Shown here one piece after another: positions 25,814 through 32,703 of a DNA stretch of 64,000 nt. Within the stretch, counting starts at the first letter, position 1, and the number at the start of each line of letters is the position of its first letter. Origin of the DNA: JAXGPX01 sp040766745 (lineage in GTDB: Bacteria; Bacillota; Sulfobacillia; Fermentithermobacillales; Fermentithermobacillaceae); contig JAXGPX010000002.1 in the NCBI GenBank assembly GCA_040766745.1, forward strand, positions 186,001 to 250,000, given 5' to 3'. Under the pieces are notes generated by a model. The model was not told the origin of the DNA, made no database searches, and worked only from the letters and a program-made list of their open reading frames with translations. The translations under genes were made by a program, and so were the position numbers.

Positions 25814-26704
25814 TTGGACCCAAGTGCCAATGTAATCATAATCACAGGCCTTTCAGGCGCCGGAAAATCCCACGCCCTCAAGACTCTTGAGGACCTGGGG
25901 TATTTCTGCGTGGACAACCTTCCGCCTTCGCTTATACCTAAGTTCATGGAACTTTGCTCAGGAGCCGTAGAGCCACGCCATAAGATAGCTCTTGTAGTTG
26001 ACATAAGGGGCGGCGAGTTCTTTCAAGACCTGTCAAACGCCATGTCTGACATGAAAGCATCTGGAATAAGGCCTGTGATACTATTCCTTGAAGCAGATGA
26101 CGATACCCTAATCAGGCGGTACAAGCTTACTCGCCGGAGGCATCCATTGTCGCCCCACGGCGGAATACTGGAAGGTATCAAGGATGAACGGGTCAGGCTG
26201 CAGGGAATACGTAACCAGGCCAGCACTATTGTTGACACTTCTCACTTGAGCCCAGGAGAGTTCCGGAAACAGTTGCTAGACATAGTATCTAAGCACGTGA
26301 AAGTGAAAAAGCTTATCATAACCCTTGTTAGTTTTGGCTATAAGCATGGCCTGCCCCTAGATGCTGATCTGGTATTTGATATTCGATTCTTGCCAAACCC
26401 CCATTATATTCCGGAGCTGCAACCTCTTTCCGGGTTGGATTCTGAGGTCTCTAAATTCGTTCTCGACTCACCTCTTACTCAAAAATACCTGAAACATTTC
26501 AAGAAATTCATCGATTTTCTAATTCCGAATTTCATTGAAGAAGGCAAGACTCACCTAACAGTAGCCATCGGGTGTACCGGTGGCCGCCACAGATCTGTGG
26601 CAGTTGCAGAAACCATAAAATCTTATTTTGAGTCAAAAGAACATATGGTTGTTGTAGAACACAGAGATATCGAACGAGGCGAATCCGGAGGTCCTGACCA
26701 ATGA
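25814..26704 (+). CDS. rapZ: RapZ-family nucleotide-binding adapter
   Basis: A 296-residue P-loop protein of the RapZ/YvcJ family. Walker A is GLSGAGKS at residues 12-19; LEDLGYFCVDNLPPSLI follows, and VVDIRGGEFF is the Walker B region. The conserved C-terminal domain includes FGYKHGLPLDADLVFDIRFLPNP (read in parts) and GCTGGRHRSVAVAE. In E. coli RapZ guides degradation of the sRNA GlmZ; in Bacillus YvcJ binds nucleotides and affects competence. The start is a TTG, since an in-frame stop lies just upstream; GAGG is 11 bases before it. Its stop overlaps yvcK by 4 bases. Confidence 0.94.
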   Translation: MDPSANVIIITGLSGAGKSHALKTLEDLGYFCVDNLPPSLIPKFMELCSGAVEPRHKIALVVDIRGGEFFQDLSNAMSDMKASGIRPVILFLEADDDTLIRRYKLTRRRHPLSPHGGILEGIKDERVRLQGIRNQASTIVDTSHLSPGEFRKQLLDIVSKHVKVKKLIITLVSFGYKHGLPLDADLVFDIRFLPNPHYIPELQPLSGLDSEVSKFVLDSPLTQKYLKHFKKFIDFLIPNFIEEGKTHLTVAIGCTGGRHRSVAVAETIKSYFESKEHMVVVEHRDIERGESGGPDQ

Positions 26705-27696
26705 AGCAGAACCTGTTTCCAAGAATCGTTGCTATAGGCGGGGGAACGGGACTGGCAACTGTGCTTAGAGGTTTGAAATCATTCCCATGTGAGATCGCGG
26801 CCATCGTTACAGTAGCCGATGACGGCGGCAGCTCAGGGCGTCTTCGCAAAGATATGGGGATCCTGCCCCCTGGCGACATTCGAAACTGCCTTCTGGCACT
26901 GGCCGAAGCCGAACCTGACATGGCAGCCCTGTTCAACCACAGATTTTCAAAAGGTGAGCTAGTAGGCCACAATTTCGGCAACCTGTTTCTTGCAGCCATG
27001 ACTGAGATGACAGGAGATTTTCAAGAAGCTGTAAGGGCCATGTCTCGAATTCTGGCCGTAAAAGGAAAAGTCCTGCCGGCAACCTTGAGTGATGTGACTC
27101 TGGCAGCAGAAATGGAAGACGGCACTACAGTCCTGGGAGAAGCAGCCATACCCCTTTCAGGCGGAAAAATAAAGCGGCTGCGTTTGCGGCCTGAAGGCCC
27201 TCCTGCACTTGATGAAGCAGTAGAGGAAATCCAACACGCAGATGGCATAGTAATCGGCCCGGGCAGCCTCTATACATCTATCCTTCCAAACCTGCTGGTA
27301 GAGGGCATACGGCAAGCAATTCAGAGATCCCGTGTACCGAAAGTTTACGTTTGCAATGTAATGACCCAGCCCGGAGAAACTGATGGTTATACTGCCTTTG
27401 ATCACGTACAGGCTATACAAGGCCATTGCGGAGCAATGTTCACCCATGTACTGGTTAACACTTCCTGCGCCCCTGGTGACGTCGCTGAAAAGTACTCGGT
27501 AGAAAACAAATATCAGGTTAGCCCTGACCTGGATGCCCTGGAATCCTCAGGCTACAAGCCAATTGTAGGTGATTATCTGGCAAGAGGCGACCTGGCTCGC
27601 CATGACTCTCTGAGACTGGGCGCAGCCATAGTGAGTTTCGTACTATCGCAAACTGATAAGGACGGGATTAAGGAGCTAGAGGCAGGTACAGCGTAA
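26701..27696 (+). CDS. yvcK: YvcK-type gluconeogenesis/morphology factor
   Basis: A 331-residue CofD-like protein of the YvcK/GlmR family. The N-terminal GGGTGLATVLRGLK, DDGGSSGRLR and GDIRNCLLAL blocks and the middle IVIGPGSLYTSILPNLLVEGI (read in parts) are diagnostic. In Bacillus it binds UDP-GlcNAc and adjusts carbon flow toward wall precursors (via GlmS) during gluconeogenic growth. Here it lies in rapZ-yvcK-whiA, with a 4-base overlap with rapZ and six bases before whiA. Presence of glmM and cdaA nearby fits the wall-precursor theme. Cytoplasmic. Confidence 0.95.
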   Translation: MKQNLFPRIVAIGGGTGLATVLRGLKSFPCEIAAIVTVADDGGSSGRLRKDMGILPPGDIRNCLLALAEAEPDMAALFNHRFSKGELVGHNFGNLFLAAMTEMTGDFQEAVRAMSRILAVKGKVLPATLSDVTLAAEMEDGTTVLGEAAIPLSGGKIKRLRLRPEGPPALDEAVEEIQHADGIVIGPGSLYTSILPNLLVEGIRQAIQRSRVPKVYVCNVMTQPGETDGYTAFDHVQAIQGHCGAMFTHVLVNTSCAPGDVAEKYSVENKYQVSPDLDALESSGYKPIVGDYLARGDLARHDSLRLGAAIVSFVLSQTDKDGIKELEAGTA

Positions 27697-27701
27697 ACTA
27701 T

Positions 27702-28586
27702 ATGAAGTTAGAAAAAGATACGTTTTCTAGGATACTTAAAGAAGAATTATCCAGGGTCGAAATACCAGGGCCCGAACAGGCCTTCTGGGAATATTACGCC
27801 CTTCAGTACCTTATTGCCACCAGAAATCAGGTAGGAGCCGGCAAACACAATAACAACAGTGGGTTTGAATTGGAGGCATGCAAAGGCTATGTAAAACCAT
27901 ACCTGCTGAGAAGGTTGTTCTATTTGAGCAAGAAACTATCAGCTTCAGGCCAATCAACCTGCTCTACCAGAGCTCCGAATTTCGAACAACTCAAACTCAA
28001 TCCAGATAACCGCAGGAGTTTCTTAAGAGGCGTGTTCCTTGCAAGAGGTTCGCTTTCATCGCCTGTAAGAGGGCATCACCTGGAAATGGCCATGCCGTGC
28101 AAACAAACTGCCCTGGGAGTAAAGAGCCTTGTAGGCAAAGAAGGCCTCAAAAGTGGGCTTGTTAAGCGCCGGTCATCGTGGGTTGTATACATAAAAGACG
28201 CAGACCATATTTCCCAATTCCTGACTCTTCTTGGAGCGTCACGGTCAGTGCTCCAGTATGAAGGCGTAAGGGTCCAGAAGACTTTGAAAAGCTCGGTTCT
28301 AAGGCAGGTAAATATGGACCGGGCAAATGTGTCCCGGGCAGTAGAATCATCGCTCAAGCAGATCGAAGACATCCGGTTGATAGATGAGGAACAGGGTTTG
28401 CACCGCTTGCCTCCGGCTCTGCGTGAGGTTGCCCAGGCAAGGTTGGCACATCAAGCCCTGACAATGGAGGAACTAGGACAGGTTCTGGATCCGCCTATTT
28501 CGAAATCTGCTGTAAACCACAGGCTTCGCAGAATCGCCAAGAGAGCCGAGAACCTACGCGAAAAATCAAAGCAGGGAGGTTCTTGA
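27702..28586 (+). CDS. whiA: WhiA-family DNA-binding protein
   Basis: A 294-residue WhiA. It has the N-terminal degenerate LAGLIDADG homing-endonuclease-like domain (RRSFLRGVFLARGSLSSP in the middle) and a C-terminal helix-turn-helix (ALTMEELGQVLDPPISKSAVNHRLRRI, read in parts). In Streptomyces it is a sporulation regulator; in Bacillus it affects division and chromosome segregation. It is slightly shorter than Bacillus WhiA (about 316). Last gene of the rapZ-yvcK-whiA run; a hairpin spans its stop codon. The ATG at 27702 has only a weak upstream ribosome site, consistent with coupling to yvcK. Confidence 0.94.
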   Translation: MKLEKDTFSRILKEELSRVEIPGPEQAFWEYYALQYLIATRNQVGAGKHNNNSGFELEACKGYVKPYLLRRLFYLSKKLSASGQSTCSTRAPNFEQLKLNPDNRRSFLRGVFLARGSLSSPVRGHHLEMAMPCKQTALGVKSLVGKEGLKSGLVKRRSSWVVYIKDADHISQFLTLLGASRSVLQYEGVRVQKTLKSSVLRQVNMDRANVSRAVESSLKQIEDIRLIDEEQGLHRLPPALREVAQARLAHQALTMEELGQVLDPPISKSAVNHRLRRIAKRAENLREKSKQGGS

Positions 28587-28598
28587 AATACTCCCTGC
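28571..28598. terminator. Hairpin over the whiA stop codon
   Basis: GCAGGGAG and CTCCCTGC form a perfect 8-bp stem with a 12-base loop that contains the whiA stop. The genes are convergent here, so it may end both transcripts. No T tract, so efficiency is uncertain. Confidence 0.5.
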
Positions 28599-28635
28599 CA
28601 TCGGCCTGTAAACTGCTGCATACTCAGAAGCTTGT

Positions 28636-29019
28636 TTATTCTATGGTTATCTCTACGTGCTGCCTTTCTTCTTCGTCTATTACATCTACAATCTTGCCTC
28701 TAATGCCATGCAAGAGGTGTACTCGTAACTCATTCAAATCAACACCCATTCCATCTATGTCTACTCCGCCTAGTGCTGCAAACTTGTTTCCTGTCTTAAG
28801 CGCCCAGTCTACCAATCCTGCCGGAAGGTTCACCATGACTTTTGGTTTGTCCTTGCCCAGCTCGGTTACCCGTATTCTCAGCCACTTAGCCCTTCCCTTG
28901 GAGGCATCTGCCGGCAGTTCTTCAGGTAGCTCCATAGCCTCAAGAATTTTCAGCGCTTCGTCTACAGTGATCTTCTCTTCTTTCAGCATCTGCAAAACGC
29001 GAACCCGCTCTTCATCCAT
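28636..29019 (-). CDS. SHOCT-like domain protein, DUF2089 neighbourhood
   Basis: A 127-residue protein. The first 35 residues (VRVLQMLKEEKITVDEALKI) form a SHOCT-like helical hairpin also found at the N terminus of the next gene upstream and at the C terminus of the DUF2089 regulator. The remaining part is beta-rich (KWLRIRVTELGKDKPKVMVN), then NLPAGLVDWALKTGNKF. It ends in VHLLHGIRGKIVDVIDEEE. No membrane segment. It is 3 bases after the DUF4097 gene, clearly one operon. The function is unknown; a cytoplasmic partner in envelope-stress signalling is inferred from neighbours. Confidence 0.75.
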   Translation of the reverse strand: MDEERVRVLQMLKEEKITVDEALKILEAMELPEELPADASKGRAKWLRIRVTELGKDKPKVMVNLPAGLVDWALKTGNKFAALGGVDIDGMGVDLNELRVHLLHGIRGKIVDVIDEEERQHVEITIE

Positions 29020-29022
29020 GGC

Positions 29023-30174
29023 TCACTCTAACTCTCCTTTCGAAACAAACCGGACACCTATCTTTCCTACGCTGGCAGAAGCTTTCACGTACCCTTTTGA
29101 CTCGGCTGATTCAAATCCACGGCTGCGTGCCTTGTAACGTCTTCCGCCTGTGTACCGGCTGGCCTCATCAACAATGACTTCTGCGTCATCTATGCCCTCG
29201 ACGGTAACTTTCCCTACGTTAGAGGATAGGTCCACCTCATAGGCAGAACCTTGTTCCTTGCGGATTTCCACCTCAATGCGCCCGTTGGCTGTATTGAACT
29301 GCCAGTCTCCTGTACCGCTTAAGCCCGTATTGATCCTCCCGTTTGCACTGCCTGCAACTAGGCGGCCTGCTGTACCCTGGTACTCTATCCTGCCGTTTGC
29401 AGTATTCAGTTTGGAGTCGTTGAAGTTACACTCGGTCATAATGATTCGTCCGTTAGCTGAATCAGCAATACAGGTGTTTCCTGATACTCTATCAACGACG
29501 ATCCGCCCGTTGGCTGTATCCAGATTAACCGAAGTTTTCCTGGATTCAGGTACTTTCAAATAGAAGGCCACTGAGGTATTTCTCAAGCCGGATCCTATGC
29601 CATCTTTTGCCCGTCCGTCCAATGTTAATCCGTCTTGCTTGAAATCATAGGAATCTTCAAGGATCTTCCTGGCTTCGTCCTCGCTCCCTGCGTTTCCCCG
29701 CTTCTTGACTGTAAGGGAATATCCCGGCCGTTCCCAGGATTCAACGACGATTCTGCCGTTTGAGGTTCGAAGAATAACCTCAATTTCGCCGTCTTCAGGA
29801 AGATCTCCATGGATTTCGTCGGTAAACTCAAATTGGTGGCCGCCCCCCAAGGAACTGCCTCCGAACATCTGTGATATGATTTTTCCAATGTTTCCTGCTG
29901 TTTGCCCGATTGTATCTACATCTTTCCCTATTTCATCAAAGCGTTTCTTGACCGAACCAGCGATTTCCTCAGCCCGCTTCTCTGCACGGGCAGCTGCCTC
30001 TTCCGGAGTAACTATTACCTTCTCGGCCTTCTTGCCAAGAGTTCTGTCGCCGCTTTCAAAAGCAACAGGGCCCTTACTGTAACCAACCGCCTTAAGAAGT
30101 TCCACACCTTGTTCAGGTGTGATCTTCCCCTGGGACACCATTTCCAAAATCAGCATTTTCTCTTCTTTTGACAT
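29023..30174 (-). CDS. DUF4097-type beta-repeat protein with SHOCT-like N terminus
   Basis: A 383-residue protein resembling Bacillus YvlB. Residues 1-35 (MLILEMVSQGKITPEQGVEL) are a SHOCT-like hairpin; a charged helical linker follows, then a DUF4097 beta-solenoid. The beta region carries a repeated NGRI element: SNGRIVVE, TANGRIVVD, SANGRIIMT, TANGRIEYQ, SANGRINTG and TANGRIEVE, spaced by about 20 residues. No signal peptide or membrane helix is visible, so location is unclear. The ATG at 30174 has GGAGG seven bases upstream; the frame extends to 30228 without one. It lies between the DUF2089 regulator and the 127-residue gene. Related genes in Bacillus belong to envelope-stress regulons. 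Confidence 0.8.
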   Translation of the reverse strand: MSKEEKMLILEMVSQGKITPEQGVELLKAVGYSKGPVAFESGDRTLGKKAEKVIVTPEEAAARAEKRAEEIAGSVKKRFDEIGKDVDTIGQTAGNIGKIISQMFGGSSLGGGHQFEFTDEIHGDLPEDGEIEVILRTSNGRIVVESWERPGYSLTVKKRGNAGSEDEARKILEDSYDFKQDGLTLDGRAKDGIGSGLRNTSVAFYLKVPESRKTSVNLDTANGRIVVDRVSGNTCIADSANGRIIMTECNFNDSKLNTANGRIEYQGTAGRLVAGSANGRINTGLSGTGDWQFNTANGRIEVEIRKEQGSAYEVDLSSNVGKVTVEGIDDAEVIVDEASRYTGGRRYKARSRGFESAESKGYVKASASVGKIGVRFVSKGELE

Positions 30175-30325
30175 TGAATTTCCTCCTTGCCGGCTGTACC
30201 TCTTGGCCTTAATCCCCCGGCCGGACACAGCCTGGTTGTATGAACTAACCCCAAAATCGCCTGGTATGATTTGCCAGACAGGGGCAAATTCCCAGAGAAT
30301 TCAAACCGGATACCGCTAACTGTGC

Positions 30326-30724
30326 CTATCTAGACCCCAGAGACTTCAGCAACCTGGCAGCCTCTGCAGCATTAATCTCTCCCCGTGAAAGCCGGTCCAG
30401 GACTTCTTTCCGTTGCCTGGTATACCTGCCATCTTCAAAGTCATCTCCATCTGAATCTACAGAATATCCAAGGGCTCTAATCAGAGACTCAAGACGGCTC
30501 CTTACAGTAGGGTAAGAAATACCAAGTTCCCTTTCGACTTCCCGTATATTACCCCTGTTCTTTATGAATACCTCAGCGAAAGCCTTGTGCTCTGCAGAAA
30601 GCCCACAGAACTTGCATAGCTGGAACGTTCCGGATATTTTTGTGTGACACGAAGGGCATTCAAGTTCTGTGACTTCAAGGGCCTGAGAGCAAACAGGGCA
30701 TATACCTATTACTTCATATGGCAC
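30326..30724 (-). CDS. DUF2089-family zinc-ribbon/HTH regulator
   Basis: A roughly 132-residue predicted transcription regulator. Two zinc-binding pairs lie at the N terminus (CPVC, CPSC) and a third pair CKFC follows. A helix-turn-helix (REVERELGISYPTVRSRLESL, read in parts) lies in the middle, and a SHOCT-like hairpin forms the C terminus (KEVLDRLSRGEINAAEAARL). I use the GTG at 30724, eight bases after AAGGTGG, giving the family-like N terminus PYEVIGICPVC; a GTG at 30736 is the alternative. A strong promoter lies directly upstream. It probably regulates itself and the two genes that follow. Confidence 0.83.
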   Translation of the reverse strand: MPYEVIGICPVCSQALEVTELECPSCHTKISGTFQLCKFCGLSAEHKAFAEVFIKNRGNIREVERELGISYPTVRSRLESLIRALGYSVDSDGDDFEDGRYTRQRKEVLDRLSRGEINAAEAARLLKSLGSR

Positions 30725-30747
30725 TTTGCATCCCACCTTCTGATGAT

Positions 30748-30776
30748 AATATACCGGCGGACTTTATAAATGTCAA
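30748..30776 (-). promoter_or_regulatory. Strong sigma-A promoter for the DUF2089 operon
   Basis: TTGACA (30771-30776), a 17-base spacer and TATATT (30748-30753) on the minus strand, with the transcription start expected about 20 bases before the GTG. The best consensus promoter in the window. Confidence 0.75.
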
Positions 30777-30827
30777 TACCGTTATTAACTATTTTAACCC
30801 GGATATTAACGTTTTATAAGTGTCATT
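30763..30827. repeat. Two 15-bp direct repeats around the DUF2089 promoter
   Basis: TTTATAAATGTCAAT at 30763-30777 and TTTATAAGTGTCATT at 30813-30827 match at 13 of 15 positions. The first overlaps the -35 element; the second is 50 bp upstream and runs into the uvrC stop region. They are candidate operator half-sites, possibly for the DUF2089 protein itself. Confidence 0.4.
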
Positions 30828-32703
30828 TATTATGGCTGAAATAGTCGCGGATGGTACGGGCAAGAACAGGGCCTATGCCCCTGGCTTTCTGGAGGTCTTC
30901 AAAAGAGGCTGATTTGATTGAGTCTACGCTGCCAAAGGCTCTTAGAAGTTCTGCAATCTTAGCCTGGCCCAAGCCCGGAATTTCGGACAACACTGTGGCA
31001 GTCGATTTCTTCTCTCTAAGCCTGCGGTGATATGATACGGCGAATCGGTGGGCTTCATCTCGAATCCGGACAACAAGGAAGAGGGCTCCTGAATCTCTAG
31101 GAAGGAGAATAGATTCGCTCTCTCCCGGAAGAAACAACTCTTCATTTCGTTTGGCGAGGCCTGCTAGGGGAATTGCCAGATTCAATTCATCAAGGACCTG
31201 CTTTGCAGCGCTTACCTGCCCCTTGCCCCCATCAACGATAATGAGATCCGGAAACACAGAGAACTTGTTCTGCCTGCGCACCATCTTACCCTCAGCCTCA
31301 ACAGCGGCTCTTTCCCTGAAGCCGCTTCTGAACCGCCGCCATAATGCTTCTTGCATCATCGCGTAGTCATTGGGTTTATCAAGCACCTTCATACGGAATC
31401 GGCGATAAGACGATTTGTCCGGTTTTCCGTCCTGCAAAACAACCATTGAGGCAACAGCTTCTCGCCCAGATGTATTTGATATGTCATAGCATTCAATTCT
31501 CCTGGGCAACACAGGAAGATTCAGAGCCTCTGCCAAATCCTTCATGGCTTTTAGGTGCTCTTGGGCTTCCCTCTCGTATTTGGGTACATGGGTTTGCATC
31601 ATTGCCCTGGCGTTATCTGTTGCCATAAGGGCCAGATCCTTAAACGTACCCCTCTGAGGAGTTCTTATCCTGGCGCCTATATAATCCTCAATCTCTTCCT
31701 TTTCAGACATGAAAACAGGTATGATCACTTCGCCCGGAACAGAAGAAGCGTTAGGATAGTACTGGGTAATGAAAGCCCTGAGAGTTTCTTCGTCTTCATC
31801 GAGCTCAGTACCTGAAAGGACAAATCCTTCCCTTCCCATGAGTTTCCCTTTACGAACCTGCAGCAGGGCAACAAAAGAGAACTTGCCTGAACGGGCCAGG
31901 CCAAGAATATCCCTGTCTTTCATGTCAGAAAAGATAACCTTCTGCCGCTGGGTAATATCGTCAAGAGCCATAAGGCGGTCTCTGACCCTTGCTGCGTTTT
32001 CAAAATCCAAATTGGCGGCCATAGAATCCATACGTTTGGCCAGCCTGTCCCTTACATCACTATGGCGGCCTTCAAGAAACCTAACTACCTCCTCAATTGT
32101 CTCCATATAGGTTTCCCGGCCGACTCTCCCTGTACAAGGGCCAAGGCACCGCCCTATCTGGTAATCCAGGCAGGGCCGTGAAGCCTGTGCAAAGCCTCTG
32201 TCTGAACAAGTCCTGTACGGGAAAATCCTCCGCAAGAAAGACAGTGTCTCCCGGACAGACCCAGGCCTGGTAAACGGGCCAAAATAGCGGGCTCCGTCTT
32301 TACTCATCTTCCGGACAACAGTCACTCTGGGCCATTCATCTTTTATGCCTACCCTCAGATAAGGGTAACTCTTATCGTCTCGGAGAAGTATGTTGTATCG
32401 AGGCTTGTGTTTCTTAATCAAATTTGACTCGAGAATCAAAGCCTCTGCCTCAGAATCCACAACAATAGTCTCAAGGCCTTCTAGCCTTGCCATAAGGGCT
32501 TCGGTTTTCGGAGGTAGGTTTGAACCAAAATACGAGCGCACCCTGTTCCTAAGATTTCTGGCTTTCCCGACATAAAGGATTTCTCCGCCAGTGCCACGGT
32601 AGGCATATACTCCAGGGGAATCAGGCAGGTCCTTTACTTTCTCAGCCAGTTCATGGCGATTTCCTGTGATCCCGGCCCATACTTGCTCTCCACCGTCGTT
32701 CAC
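30823..32703 (-). CDS. uvrC: Excinuclease ABC subunit C
   Basis: A 626-residue UvrC that makes both incisions in nucleotide excision repair. The N-terminal GIY-YIG domain (SPGVYAYRG, GEILYVGKARNLRNRV) cuts 3' of damage. The Cys-rich segment CLDYQIGRCLGPC, a UVR motif around residue 210, the RNase-H-like 5' nuclease domain (ECYDISNTSG, IIVDGGKGQ), and a C-terminal helix-hairpin-helix pair (GLGQAKIAELLRAFGS, GIGPVLARTIRDYF) follow. The GTG start overlaps the uvrA stop (ATGTGA arrangement), with GGAGG nine bases upstream. Last gene of the uvrB-uvrA-uvrC run. Confidence 0.97.
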   Translation of the reverse strand: MNDGGEQVWAGITGNRHELAEKVKDLPDSPGVYAYRGTGGEILYVGKARNLRNRVRSYFGSNLPPKTEALMARLEGLETIVVDSEAEALILESNLIKKHKPRYNILLRDDKSYPYLRVGIKDEWPRVTVVRKMSKDGARYFGPFTRPGSVRETLSFLRRIFPYRTCSDRGFAQASRPCLDYQIGRCLGPCTGRVGRETYMETIEEVVRFLEGRHSDVRDRLAKRMDSMAANLDFENAARVRDRLMALDDITQRQKVIFSDMKDRDILGLARSGKFSFVALLQVRKGKLMGREGFVLSGTELDEDEETLRAFITQYYPNASSVPGEVIIPVFMSEKEEIEDYIGARIRTPQRGTFKDLALMATDNARAMMQTHVPKYEREAQEHLKAMKDLAEALNLPVLPRRIECYDISNTSGREAVASMVVLQDGKPDKSSYRRFRMKVLDKPNDYAMMQEALWRRFRSGFRERAAVEAEGKMVRRQNKFSVFPDLIIVDGGKGQVSAAKQVLDELNLAIPLAGLAKRNEELFLPGESESILLPRDSGALFLVVRIRDEAHRFAVSYHRRLREKKSTATVLSEIPGLGQAKIAELLRAFGSVDSIKSASFEDLQKARGIGPVLARTIRDYFSHNK

